Assembly: GCA_030386875.1 (NCBI GenBank)
Contig: CM059563.1
Location: 29,860,139 to 29,924,138, forward strand
From: Morinoia aosen
Lineage: Eukaryota; Arthropoda; Malacostraca; Amphipoda; Talitridae
Length of the DNA stretch: 64,000 bases
Direction: 5' to 3'
Shown piece by piece: positions 11,496-22,406 of the stretch. Made by a program: the position numbers and the translations under genes. Under the pieces are notes generated by a model that searched no databases, was not told the origin of the DNA, and saw only the letters and a list, made by a program, of their open reading frames with translations. How positions within the stretch are numbered: position 1 is the first letter of the stretch; each line of letters starts with the position of its first letter.

Positions 11496-11614
11496 GTGAA
11501 ATTCTCTTTACTTCAACACTTTACAACTTGTCGTAACGATACTGCTGGTAGAGAAAGTTTTTCTGTTAATACGGCTACGCTACGTACTGTTTTTTAATAG
11601 GGTATGTTTTGCTC

Positions 11615-11790
11615 AGAACTCTCATGATTGTTAATTTGAGTTCTGTTCTGCTCATGATTGTTAAAATAGGCAATTCTCATAATTGTTAAAATAGGCTCAA
11701 AAATCTCATGATTGTTAATATAGGCTCGAAATTCTCATGATTGGTAAAATAGACTCGGTTCTGCCCACAATTCTCACGGTAGAGAGCTTT
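11615..11790. repeat. Degenerate 25-30 bp minisatellite
   Basis: About six diverged units share TTCTCATGATTGTTAA and ATAGGCTC. Unit spacing is irregular, which points to an old array. Confidence 0.75.
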
Positions 11791-13170
11791 TGAGACAAAT
11801 ATCAGGCAGACCTGCACGGGTGTACTCCCCTGAGCGGGCACATCTGTTCTATTCGTGAGAAATAGCGCTCTCAGGAAAATTATATGAGATTAAAGTACGC
11901 GTTCTTCTCGTTAAAATCTAATTACTTTTTTGTTTTGTTACTAACCCTTTGTTTTGGCTTGCATCTGTCCTTTTTTTCAACTTGTATTATTTGCTTCTTA
12001 AAGTTCCATATCGTCTCGTAAACTTCTTTCAATTTTACTCTCTCAATGTGCAGGCTATGAGACACCTAATGGAGGGAGATCCATTGTTCCCTTCCACTTT
12101 ACGTGATGGTCTTTCTTCGCTTGGAAACACCTTTGTTATGACTAAGAAGGCTTTAACTGACTGGAAATTTAATTTATAAATTGCAGAGGTCTCCTACGAG
12201 CCTTAGTTACATATGTATGAAGTTTCAACTGTTCTGACCTTCAGTTTCTCATGTTACATATGTCTCATGTACCTCACACATCCTCCAGTCTTCAGCATCG
12301 CTTGAAAAATTAGGCTTTGCTTTTTCGCTATAACAAGTCTGGCTCGAATTTATTATACATATAACTTTTATGAGGGCCTCGAGCGTGCATTCACTTCGTG
12401 CGCTCCAATTTGGGAAAATAATTTCATATTTCCGTGCGAGCTAACATGTTTTTTCAGAGATAGTTTAACATGTTTTTTGGAGATGAGAGGTGTTTACATT
12501 GATCTTTGTAACTTTTGTGTGAATTGGTTTCTAAAATAATAATCAAATAGCAGTATGGGTGAATCAATCGTGTTTGCTGTACAGGTTTTCTCCTATATTG
12601 TTCTTCCGTGGCTTCTTTAATGCTTTAGCTCGAGTATCGCGCCGGATACAATAGCGTGCATCCCGTGCAAATACAGGTGTACTAACCGGGACGTCACTTT
12701 GGATCAGCAGTTCATAAGTTTCACATCAGTATTGGATTGAGTTAGCACAATCTGGTCCCCAACTTTCGCCTAAGAGAGGTCATTGCATTCAAAAAATATT
12801 GCTGTAATTATTTATCTTCGTTGTTTTCTTATCTCTTGCTTAGTTGCAACTCCCAATGAGTAATGACCAGAATTTGGAATGATGAATGTATTACATTTTC
12901 GTATCCTAACTTATTTATTAGGCGAATTGAATTAAATTTTCAGAAATGCATGAATTATACACAGATTCCCAGTTGAACATCATCTTTTACAAACCTCTAC
13001 TTACACATGAATATTAGTCAGTCCCACTTATACCTTGAATAATAGAGTATTATTTTAATTGAAAAATAGAAACTCGTTCTTATAGATATTAGAGACATTA
13101 GTCAACGTCGACGTAAAATTTTGAACAACTCGAAGATTGAGTGTACTTGTTCCTTGCACGTAGGCAAGTT
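11791..13170. other. No gene recognised
   Basis: AT-rich sequence without a convincing exon, RNA gene or element end. A short duplicated word AACATGTTTTTT occurs near 12445 and 12470. Confidence 0.4.
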
Positions 13171-14160
13171 TATCGAAGCCCTGCCCTGGGTATCGCCGCC
13201 CTGCCCTGGTTATCACAGCCCTGTCCTGGTTATCGCAGCCCTGTCCTGGTTATCGCAGCCCTGTCCTGGTTATCGCAGCCCTGTCCTGGTTATCGCAGCC
13301 CTGTCCTAGTTATCACAGCCCTGTCCTGGTTATCGCAGCCTTGTCCTGGTTATCGCAGCCCTGCCCTGGCTATCGCAGCCCTGCCCTGGCTATCGCAGCC
13401 CTGCCCTGGTTATCGCAGCCCTGCCCTGGTTATCACAGCCCTGTCCTGGTTATCGCAGCTCTGTTTTGGTTATCGCAGCCCTGTCCTGGTTATCACAGCC
13501 CTGTCCTGGTTGTCGCAGCCCAGTCCTGGTTATCGTAGCCCTGTCCTGGTTATAACAGCCCTGCCCTGGCTATCACAGCCCTGCCCTGGTTATCGCAGCC
13601 CTGCCCTGGTTATCGCAGCCCTGTCCTGGTTATCGCAGCCCTGTCCTGGTTATCGCAGCCCTGTCCTGGTTATCGCAGCCCTGTCCTGGTTATCGCAGCC
13701 CTGTCCTGGTTATCGCAGCCCTGTCCTGGTTATCGCAGCCCTGTCCTGGTTATCACAGCCCTGTCCTGGTTATCGCAGCCCTGTCCTGGTTATCGCAGCC
13801 CTGTCCTGGTTATCGTAGCCCTGTCCTGGTTATCACGGCCCTGCCCTGGCTATCACAGCCCTGCCCTGGTTATCGCAGCCCTGCCCTGGTTATCACAACC
13901 CTGTCCTGGTTATCACAGCCCTGTTTTGGTTATCGCAGCCCTGCCCTGGTTATCGCAGCCCTGCCCTGGTTATCGTAGCCCTGCCCTGGTTATCGTAGCC
14001 CTGTCCTGGTTATCACAGCTCTGCCCTGGCTATCACAGCCCTGCCCTGGTTATCACAACCCTGTCCTGGTTATCACAGCACTGTTTTGGTTATCGCAGCC
14101 CTGCCCTGGTTATCGCAGCCCTGCCCTGGTTATCGCAGCCCTGCCCTGGTTATCACAACC
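13171..14160. repeat. 20-bp minisatellite, about 49 copies
   Basis: The unit is CCCTGYCCTGGYTATCRCAG, repeated head to tail with exact 20-bp spacing. The main variants are C/T at two sites and G/A at the CpG, plus a rare CTGTTTTGGT form. Since 20 is not a multiple of three and the unit has no stop codon on the + strand, every + frame is open. The resulting frames of up to about 225 residues (WLSQPCPGYRSPVLVIAAL) are not credible genes. Confidence 0.97.
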
Positions 14161-14274
14161 CTCCCTCTGGTCGGGAATAGGCCACCCGATGTGGCTTCCT
14201 ATCTCAGAACGGGTCAGGTGTTAGCTTGAATTGCAAATTAATGAGGAACTTAAAAACGAGGAAAATTCAACGGA

Positions 14275-14335
14275 AATTTATCATATATATCAGGAAAACG
14301 TTTCGGAGTGCAGCTCCATCGTCAGTTCAAAAAAT
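14275..14335 (-). other. Penelope-associated-like motif with short hairpin
   Basis: On the minus strand the sequence contains CTGACGATGGAG, a short loop and CTCCGAAACG. This has the CUGANGA...GAAA arrangement of hammerhead ribozymes, around a GGAG/CTCC stem. Similar strings occur in Penelope-like retroelements, which are known to carry hammerhead motifs. An extra T after the CTGACGA core and no clear stem I make activity doubtful. No reverse transcriptase or GIY-YIG coding is seen nearby. Confidence 0.35.
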
Positions 14336-14339
14336 TACA

Positions 14340-15200
14340 ATCATTCAAACGGCTTCTAATCTGCCGTGAAGCGGTCTACTGGCCTTCGCTCACTCTCAGT
14401 GCTCCGGTGTCGATTTCGCTGGCTCATTCTTGTTCGTCTTTACTTTAGAGAGAACAGCAAAGCCTCGCTTGCGTTTTGTTGACCGCTTCTTTTGATGAAT
14501 TTCCTTACTTTAGTTCCTTAAAATTTGATAGGACCTCAAGACCAACACGAATAAGTTGTGTTTCTGTGGGCCACTGCGTTTGAAGATTTTTCTTTTTAAA
14601 TTCGTGCTGGGCTTTGTGTTAGAAAGATAAATGCGAGGAAGTTGGTTATCTGAAGGACGAAGCCCCCTCGTTACAACACTTCAGACTCTCTGAGACCGAG
14701 CTCTGCGAGTAATGGGCTGTCTTATGCGCAAACTTTCTGTCGGATTTTTTGAAAATTTTTGGTGCCACTGGCAACTTTCAAGGCAATCTAATGAGGAAAT
14801 CCCTTCAATGAAAAAGAACTTGTTTTGCATGAGAGCACTCCTAGGCTTGTTTTAAGCCTTATCTCATGCCGTGGTAGTTTTATTTTCTGAAATGATGTCC
14901 ATAACTTGAAGTAAAAGTGGAGGGCGTGCGCACGTCCCGAGAAGTGGAGAGCTTCTTTACAAGGAAAAATGAACTCTTTTTCGAAATTTCATGAGTTTCT
15001 CGAGAATTTTGTTTCACTAATTCCAAAAGTCTCAAATGAGAGACTTCATGTATTCGTTTTAGTCTGTCCAAGACCTTACCTTTTTGAAAAATTACAGCCT
15101 CTATTGTTCGAGTTCTACCAATATTTCACGAGTGTATCTGAATAATTCGGTAAATATTTTTTGCTTATTTTTGCGAATTAGTTTGTATCGTGGCGCGAGG
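14340..15200. other. No gene recognised
   Basis: Mixed composition, more balanced near 14350-14480. No coding frame with recognisable protein and no repeat ends were seen. Confidence 0.35.
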
Positions 15201-15206
15201 GGTTAA

Positions 15207-15508
15207 TGCTTTGACTGCGACGGTTTACCTGAAATTTAATATTTTGTACATTAAAGTCAATTTTAGCATTCAATAAATTAATATTCAATTCGTTAAAGCA
15301 AATTTTAATACTAGAGAAGTTGAATATTCTACTCAATAAAGTAAATTTTATTACTCAATTTTGAAATATCGAACATGAGATGGATCATAAGTTCACTAAT
15401 TAATTTTTTATCTTGTATTATGAAAACTGAGTTTGCCTACTCTTCGGTCAGCAGCCTTTTTAAAATCACCATCAGTGACCACCGGTGACTCACGTTGCAG
15501 TCAGAATA
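15207..15508. mobile_element. TTAA-type MITE, related to family D
   Basis: The left end TGCTTTGACTGCGACG follows TTAA (15203-15206). The right end reverse-complements to TATTCTGACTGCAACG and is followed by TTAG. The right inner part (GGTCAGCAGC, ACCACCGGTG, ACGTTGC) matches the right part of the MITE at 37831-38050. The middle is very AT-rich and has no coding potential. Confidence 0.7.
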
Positions 15509-15642
15509 TTAGGCAGTGCTCTTCAGACTGTAAAGGCGGCAGTTTGATCCCTCTTCAGTGCTCACCACGGTATTTTCACCAAAATCGCAGCTCTCTGGCT
15601 AGAATAAAAATCTCTTCTCATCATTGATCTTGCTTTTTACAC

Positions 15643-15812
15643 CCTTGAGGGGAAACAACAGTTGTACCTAGGGGAGTTTGCGCTACTGGGGAAAAGATGT
15701 GAGGTCCCGAGCTGAAGGTTAGATGGATATTCTTTTTATTCAGATGGAATGCGTTTTTTTTGCTACGGTTCACTGTTGTTGTACTGTTTCTCAGTCCCTA
15801 CCAGTAAAAATT
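15643..15812 (+). repeat. Family A repeat, diverged fragment
   Basis: It shares CTTGAGGGGAAACAACAGTTGTA-like start sequence, GAGGTCCCGAGCTGAAGGTTAG and CGGTTCACTGTTGT with the fuller family A copies at 24417 and 58095. The 3' half with the TAATC-type tail is missing or too diverged to see. Confidence 0.65.
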
Positions 15813-16375
15813 TTATCCATGTGTGCTTTTTATTACAAATAATAGAGGTAAGGAAATCACTACTAATAGATGATAACTCGATCTGCCTTATCTCCTAATT
15901 TACGTAAATTATAACACGATGTATATGTCTGCACCTTCCGCTCACCTTTTTACGCTAGACTGTAGGAAGGAAACTGTCACCGACGGCATGATTCTTCTTG
16001 TGTTTTTTGCTTCCAATTCTGATGAAACTCTGTATGAGCTTATCCGTCGGAAGAGTCTCGGATGAGTTCAAAGACGCTGTTTCACTCACCTGATCAGTGT
16101 GACAATTACCCATTGAACAACCAAGCTGAAACATTTCCTATGGGTGTACGGGTGTTTAAGTTGACGTTTACACATGTGCATACAGTAAGATCTCGGTCTC
16201 TGCGCCCACATTATTCAAAATCTCTCCGTTTTAAGTTATGCATTTTTTAATTATGACAGCCTCACTTGATATCACCTAAACTGAAAATATCTGGAAACTA
16301 CAGTCGCGTATCAGACACCGTGTTGTACAAAGACGGCAAGGTGCAGACAATATTTTCTAGACACCGTATTACTGA
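15813..16375. other. No gene recognised
   Basis: No feature beyond short open frames without recognisable protein content. Confidence 0.35.
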
Positions 16376-16672
16376 TACTGCATCCCCTCTCCAGTATCAC
16401 AGACACAATATCTTCAGTCTGGTATCACAGACATCGTACCCCTGGTCCAGTATCACATGTTCGGTCTGGTATCCGAATCCCTGGCCCAGTATCACATCCT
16501 CGGTCCAGTATCACAGACACCAGACCCAGGGTCCAGCATCACATCTTCGATCCGGTATACGGATCCCTCGCATAGCATCACATCCTCGGTCCAGTATCCC
16601 AGACCTGGGACCCCTGGCCCAGCATCACATCCTCGGACCAGAATCACAGACACCGGACCCCTCGCCCAGCAT
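16376..16672. repeat. Degenerate minisatellite with CCAGTATCACA core
   Basis: About a dozen diverged units alternate between short (about 19 bp) and long (about 28 bp) forms, all built on CCAGTATCACA followed by GACACC or TCCTCGGT. Open frames crossing it reflect the repeat. Confidence 0.8.
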
Positions 16673-16880
16673 CACCGAGAAAGGAGCAGCGACAGAGGCG
16701 GTATGCCATGCAGGAGCGCTGCCAGCACCGGAGACGCGTGTCCGAGAGCCATATCGCCCCGGCGTGCAGGCGAGGCGGAGGCCGTAAGCAGCGGACGAGC
16801 TCGGTTTAATTCCCCACTCTGGCGCTCTGATGAAGCCCCGCACCTCCACTCGACGCTCGCAGATCAAAATTAGCGGACTA
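16673..16880. other. GC- and CpG-rich patch
   Basis: A short patch far richer in G, C and CpG than its neighbours, directly right of a minisatellite. It contains words such as GAGACGCGTG and GGACGAGCTCGG. Open frames exist on both strands but none shows a recognisable domain. It may be a small CpG-rich regulatory region or an unassigned exon. Confidence 0.4.
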
Positions 16881-17370
16881 ATTAAACTTGCTCGCTATTG
16901 TTACGAGTTTCTGCTGCGAGAACTTGTGGGCATCCCCGCCGCATTTGCTGAACTTCGCACAGCGTTGCACGAACTGCAAGAAATGTTTGGCCCGCCAATT
17001 TAATTTCGACTTTACTGGCTCATCTCGTGGTGACTTTAACATGAATTTCTTCGCATTTCTAATAGCATTCAAAACCATGTTAACTTCAAGAACAATCAAA
17101 GTTAAAATTAAAATGATAGTAAAGATAGGTGATTTAAAAATCATTTTGATAAGTGAACGTTTCGGCTTCAAGCTCAAGCCATAATATATAATCAACTCCT
17201 GTAAAAGTGAATTGAAATACAAAAAATACGACATGTCGTGCAACCTAAGAGTACAAGATTGCTCCAACCAAATTTAATCAGTCAAAATTATTCCTCATTC
17301 TGTTTTTTCGCCAACTCGCTGCAGTTCATATCTGACACTGAGATTTTTTGTAAATGATTCTGTTTTACGT
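16881..17370. other. No gene recognised
   Basis: The 129-residue minus frame at 16878-17267 mirrors the 98-residue + frame at 16888-17184. Neither has a recognisable motif, and coding is not supported. Confidence 0.35.
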
Positions 17371-17374
17371 TGTA

Positions 17375-17470
17375 AGATTAGATTAGATAACTTAGAGCCT
17401 CCCTAACCATAACAAAAGTGTTACTTCTAGAGGAAGAAGAGAAACGCTATGAATTCAGTATGAAATTGGG
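17375..17470 (-). repeat. Family A repeat, 3' end fragment
   Basis: Reverse-complemented, this reads AGGGAGGCTC...ATCTAATCTAATCT, the 3' end and short tail shared by the copies ending near 58455 and 62105. It also includes a TTCTTCCTCT-like segment. It is inserted opposite to most other copies. Confidence 0.6.
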
Positions 17471-17551
17471 AGCACAAGAAACCTATGTTTTCAGCTTGAT
17501 TCCTCCAGTGTCCCTTACACAGAAAAACAGCACACTAGGAAGGAAGTTGAA

Positions 17552-17736
17552 CACGTTGACTACGATGGGTTAAACTGAAGTTCAGCATTCAACTCAAATT
17601 TAAGTTCAAAAATTGTTGAAGATTTTTTTAAATCCCAAACATAAACTGGGTCCGGTTCATTTAATACCATTGACATTCAAAAATTGTTGAAACTTTTCCA
17701 AACGACCCACCGATGAGTCGTATCGCAGTCAACGTG
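17552..17736 (+). mobile_element. TTAA-type MITE, family E
   Basis: The left end CACGTTGACTACGATGGG and the right end (reverse complement CACGTTGACTGCGATACG) form terminal inverted repeats. Flanks TGAA and TTAT are plausible decayed TTAA duplications. Internal sequence (TTCAACTCAAATTTAAG, GTTGAAACTTTTCCAAACGA) matches the element at 60002-60223 in inverse orientation. It is non-coding. Confidence 0.8.
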
Positions 17737-17739
17737 TTA

Positions 17740-19640
17740 TGAAGCAATATGAAAGTGGAAGAAAAGAGTAAAAGGTACTAAAGAACTGGACTACAGTGTA
17801 CCGAAAAATGATAATCCGTGACGAAACAAAAAATGTAATCTTTTTTCAATAGAAAGCAGGCATGTCTAACCTCCACCTCGGGACTTCACATCATGTGTGG
17901 AGTGCTAATTGCCTTCGATTCCATAGATGCATTCCCTTGAGGGATGTTATATATAGTTCGTTGAACAAACCAAAACTCGCGTGAAAATTTTGCCGTACAT
18001 TATGTCTGTGCTTCTCACCGCATCCACAAGAGGGATCTTGGAGCAGATTTTCGAAAATTTTACGTCGCTCTAGCGGTAGTGCCAACATCTGAGCATTTCC
18101 TGTCGAGTTGACTGTGCTAAATATTGTATACTTCTGATCAAAAAATCAATTTTTACTGTTATATATGAGTGCGGAGCGTAGCCAAATCATAGAATGAACT
18201 CTACATGCCAGTTGCTTGAACACAACAACGGAACTTGGTTGAATATTCGACTTCTTATTGAGCTGTCCATGATACCTTGTTCCACCTGGATGGAGCTGAA
18301 CAAGTGTTGCTTTTGTGCGCTGTATCCACTTTCATGCCGCCTTAGCGAAGGCTTATTTTACTATAATTGTAATTCATACCTAAATTATTCTACTATTCTA
18401 TTATTATTACTAGTACTATTCTACTATCATTATTATTTTACCATTCTACCACTATTATTACTATACTCATCTACTATTCTAAATAAGGATTCTACTATCG
18501 TTGTAATTTGTACCCAAATTTATTGTTTACTCTTGTGAGGTGAAAAGCATAATTTTACACCGTACTGGTCTCGCAATTAGCTGGTAACTTCTCCTGATTT
18601 CAATTTCCGAATTTAAATGCGTTGGAAAAAGTATTTCAGGAAAATTGCATGGGTAACTTGAGTGATTTGAAAATGTTTGGATTTCACTGTTACTCATTCT
18701 TATGTCCCTTTAAAGTAACAAATATAGGACTGTAAGATCTCAGAGATGATTGTCATCGCGTTGCACATCACCTGTCTTTCCATCTTCTTTTGTTAAAGCT
18801 TACGACCTCCTTTATTCTTGAGTGACGAGAAAGCAGATCCTAAAATAGAAAAGCCTCGTTTCTGAGGCGGACTTTTACTTATTTCCTATTGTAGCTTCCC
18901 AACGAATGAATGCCATCGAAAGCCCGTAATTATCACACACTGGTAACATCGATAGCGACTCCACCGTGCGTCCAAACTCTGAACTCAGTCGCGCTGGGCT
19001 ACTGAAAGCTTCAAAATTTCATTACATATTTTCACAATATATTAAAAGGCACTAAAGAATCAACATTTACTGTGTTTTTATTGAGCTTTTGCGCGAAAAG
19101 ACACCCTTTGTCGAATAGTGAAGAGTTCTCTTCTTTTAATGATGAACACGTGGAAATGCTGCAGAAAATATCAACCTGTCGGAGAGGAATTAGCTTCTGA
19201 TGGCTCTCATCTTTAACCGTGTATGTCATTTTCACGAGGAAATTTAGGAGGCTTCTGAGCTTTGTTTTGTGTACACGCTAAACAGGGCTCTGGAAATTTT
19301 AATATTATTCACATTTCAAAATTATAGTTGATATGTCTTGTGGAACCTTTTAAAAATATCCTTTTATGAAAGAACCTTGTATGTCAATTCTTATCTTGGA
19401 GTCGCGGATAATAGTGGTTGAGAAGTTGCTAGCTCTTTTTTATGTTTAAAAATGGTGGGCTTATTGTTCTGAAATAAAACTTATCTTCAATTTAGTTCTG
19501 AATGCGCAGTTCTGGCTTACATCGTTTCCTAATTATGGTAAATTAAAATATTTTTCCGCCCTCTCACGTTCAAAAATTATTCGACTAATGCAGTTGAGGT
19601 TTAAAGTAAATGTTAGGCTACTGATGAAATGGACACGTAA
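17740..19640. other. No gene recognised
   Basis: About 1.9 kb without a supported feature. Positions 18380-18490 are low-complexity (CTATT/ATTATT-rich), which explains the Leu/Tyr-rich frame there. Confidence 0.4.
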
Positions 19641-19649
19641 ACGTAGAAT

Positions 19650-19750
19650 AAGGTTTCCAAAAGATGCCCTTGATATTGCTGAACATAGCCGGGCCCACTA
19701 CCACAACAAGTTATGTCAACCTGCCCATTGTGATGTTTAATAATAAGGCA
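19650..19750 (-). repeat. Family B repeat, copy 1
   Basis: On the minus strand this reads GTGGGCCCGGCTATGTTCAG followed by CAAGGGCATC and ends near ATTCTA. The same order occurs at 21175-21275. Family unknown. Confidence 0.5.
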
Positions 19751-19919
19751 GGAAAGAGTTATTCCTGTTTCAGCACTTCTCGTGAAACCCCAAATGTGTG
19801 CTCTCACACACACACAGACTGTAGCACATTAGTTACCACTCCCAAATCATGAGTATGCATTCAACTAGGTATTCTTCAATATATATTAACGCCAAGATTT
19901 TTTTTTCTACAATAGCGTG

Positions 19920-20125
19920 GTTATAGTCTGTCGAGTCTGACTATACAGTATATAGTCTGTCGAGTCTGACTATACAGTTTATAGTCTGGCGAGTCTGACT
20001 ATACAGTATATGGTCTGGCGAGTCTGACTATACAGTTTATAGTCTGGCGAGTCTGATGCTATGAAGTCTGACGAGTCTGATGCTATGAAGTCTGACGAAT
20101 CTAATTAGCAAGTCTGATTCTTCTA
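19920..20125. repeat. 29-bp tandem array with built-in inverted repeats
   Basis: About four units of TATAGTCTGKCGAGTCTGAC plus TATACAGTW are followed by two shorter units with GTCTGATGCTATGA. Each unit junction makes the inverted pair GACTATA...TATAGTC, so every repeat can fold into a small hairpin. Confidence 0.85.
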
Positions 20126-20170
20126 GCACTTCATAAGTCGAATTTAGCCGCGAAAATTGGACTTAAGCTT

Positions 20171-20214
20171 GGCAGCGCTGTGGTGTGTTGCTGGGTGTGG
20201 TATGTTGCTGTGTG
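20171..20214. repeat. Left remnant of 17-bp minisatellite
   Basis: TGTGTTGCTGGGTGTGG-type units stop exactly where the hAT element begins. The array resumes at 22165 on the other side, so the two pieces were one array before insertion. Confidence 0.8.
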
Positions 20215-20644
20215 CAGGGTTGGCACATAAAAAACCCACCCAAAAAAACCCACCCGAAAAAGCCCAAAAAAACCCACACTAAAAAACCCACTAAATAGTG
20301 GGTTTTTTTGGGTTTAATTATTGTTATGTGAATTTTATTTGTTTTCAAGCTTATAGAATCAAAATGAGCTAAATATTTATCTTGTCAAAATAAGTATCTA
20401 AGTCATGTGCATGACTATGACAAGAAAACATTGAAGAACAGAACACCAACCCTATCCAAATCAAATTAGAAAAACCTTAATCACAAAAAAACTCGAGGGA
20501 CTAATATATTTTCATGAATTCCATTTCCAAAGTAAAAAACGAAAATTTAGAAACAACTGCAGTTTGACTACTTGATAATATAGAGACTTCTGAATTTTCC
20601 CTGTCTTCTAGACTAGACTGCTACTACAATACTACTGTGTTTCT

Positions 20645-21120
20645 CTTTCTACATCCACTGCCATTTCATCGTTGTCATCCACATCATGATCATTTGTGAG
20701 GTTGCGATATACTGAGACGATTTCTGTGCGCGTTCTGATCCCAATCTATTTCTCAATTTATTCCACACAATTCCAAATGTTGAGAAAATTCTCTCAATGG
20801 ATCCTGAATTTGCGGGGCAAGAATGAAGATGGCTTATAAACTTGCAGAAACCCTCTGCCAGTGTTTTTTAATGAATCTGCATTTTCTGCTGTTTCATGTC
20901 TTAAATATTCATCCATCAACAAGGAGTCATTGTCTTAGTGATATTCTCATTGAACATCTGTTTTGGGAAGATGTTGGAGTCCTTTAATTTATAGAGTAAA
21001 GAGCACCGATGAACTCCGGATTGTACTCAGCCAACAACTCTTCAATATCAGTCTCCTGTGAGAGCTTTGCCTTAAATGTTGTAAAATGAAACATCAATAT
21101 CGAGTTCATTATCTTGTTGA
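20645..21120 (-). pseudogene. hAT transposase C-terminal region, broken
   Basis: Reading the minus strand, the best stretch (about 20730-20850) gives SGSIERIFSTFGIVWNKLRN followed by RLGSERA. This matches the conserved hAT dimerisation motif, which in related transposases reads S-x-x-x-E-R-x-F-S followed by L-R-N-R-L. Upstream traces in other frames (for example DSNIFPKQMFNEN near 20950) are interrupted by several stops and shifts. The catalytic part is not recognisable, so the gene is dead. Known role of the family: cut-and-paste transposition. It lies within the 20215-22164 element and presumably supplied its mobility once. Family identification is firm from the ERIFS/LRNRLG signature. Confidence 0.85.
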
Positions 21121-21164
21121 TCAGTCTAATGTGAAACTAGGCTAAGTGAATTAGGTTAAACATA

Positions 21165-21290
21165 ATTGTACACCCTAGAATAATGTAATGGTAGGATGCC
21201 CTAGAAGTCGCTGAACTTATCCGGGCCCACAAGTAGCTATACTCAAATTTGACCATTGTATTAGACTTAAGAAACATTCTACCTCTGTAT
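21165..21290 (-). repeat. Family B repeat, copy 2, inside the hAT element
   Basis: Minus-strand GTGGGCCCGGATAAGTTCAG, then CTAGGGCATCCTA and a terminal ATTCTA, match copy 1 at 19650-19750. Its presence inside the transposon means it is either an insertion into it or shared sequence picked up by the element. Confidence 0.5.
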
Positions 21291-22164
21291 CACCTGTGGT
21301 AAATAAATTGTTTAAATTGTTAAAATTGAAATAAGTCTAACAATTATAGTCAGATGGGGCAAGACAACTGCAGCCATCATGGGGTGAGAAAGTAAAGAAA
21401 CTACTGGCCTATGGGGAGCATTCAAGCTGCACTGGAACAAATTTAACAATGGAATCTGTTAGAGCATTTACTTCCAATCATTTTAGTGTTTGTTGCTATC
21501 CTGTACTGCGAAAAGTGAATTTTTTGGCAAATTAAAAAAAAAATTTGGCATGTCACTACATGTTGTAACATGTAACAGTGTGGTTGACCGACTTGACTTG
21601 CGCTGCTAAGCCCTCCAGCTCACACAATACACATGTTAAGTTGTTAACAGCATGACTGTTAAGTGATGTGCAGCTGTCTTGCTTCAAGTTGCTTGTTGTG
21701 GTTACTTATGATCTGCATGGTGCTTCCCTTTCACATGACTTGCGCCTGTCTGCTGCTAAAACAACTTACTATGAGTTGACGAGCATAGCAATTCTCTTTG
21801 GACATTTTATATCTTTACAGACTGCAGAGCTATGTCTCTATGCATATGGTAATTGGTAAATGGTAATTGTGATGGACAAACTTAATTCATATATTGTTCA
21901 TATAATGTAATAATTCATATAATAATGTAATATAATGTTGGAAATAAAGTAATCAAATAAAAATATTTACTCAATAAGTGTATGTATATAAATCTGAAAT
22001 AGGGGCAACGTGAGTTGTGTGAATAACTCTTTTACAAAAAATGTATTACAAAAAAAACAATAAAGCCCCAAAAAAAACAATAAAACCCATAAAACCCAAT
22101 TTAACCCAAAAAAACCCAGGTGGGTTGGGTTTTTTTAAAAAACCCTGGGTTTTTTCCATCCCTG

Positions 22165-22385
22165 GCTGTGTGTGGTGTGTTGCTGGGTATTGGGTGTTGC
22201 TGGGTGTTGGGTGTTGCTGGGTGTTGGGTGTTGCTGGGTGTGGGGTGTTGCTGGGTGTGGGGTGTTGCTGGGTGTGGGGTGTTGCTGGGTGTGGGGTGTT
22301 GCTGGGTGTGGGGTGTTGCTGGGTGTGGGGTGTTGCTGGGTGTGGGGGTGTTGCTGGGTGTGGGGGTGTTGCTGGGTGTGGCGTA
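22165..22385. repeat. 17-bp minisatellite, about 13 copies
   Basis: The unit is GTGTTGCTGGGTGTGGG with a GTTGG variant. The last units are 18 bp because of one extra G. With no stop codons in the unit, all + frames and some minus frames are open (CCWVWGVAGCGVLLGV). The array is the right half of one split by the hAT element. Confidence 0.95.
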
Positions 22386-22406
22386 TTTGACATCTATTTT
22401 CATTAA

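Larger units (their letters stand above)
20215..22164 (-). mobile_element. hAT transposon, 1.95 kb, degenerate
   Basis: The ends are CAGGGTTGGCAC on the left and CCATCCCTG on the right (reverse complement CAGGGATGG). They are flanked by perfect 8-bp duplications GCTGTGTG (20207-20214 and 22165-22172), the length typical of hAT insertions. Both subterminal regions are rich in AAAAACCC words, including a hairpin near 20282-20308, the usual pattern of hAT subterminal repeats. A minus-strand region encodes a decayed hAT transposase C-terminus. The element sits inside a 17-bp minisatellite. Confidence 0.9.

Noticed and set aside
13171-14160. CRISPR-like array
   Set aside because: Units are directly adjacent with no unique spacers, in eukaryotic-type DNA; the same holds for the arrays at 46905, 54000 and 60251.
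13141-14180. Proteins of 65 to 225 residues in three frames
   Set aside because: They come from a 20-bp unit without stops; three overlapping frames of the same repeat cannot all be genes.
14275-14335. Active hammerhead ribozyme
   Set aside because: An extra base follows the CTGACGA core and no matching stem I is visible; kept only as a motif-level finding.
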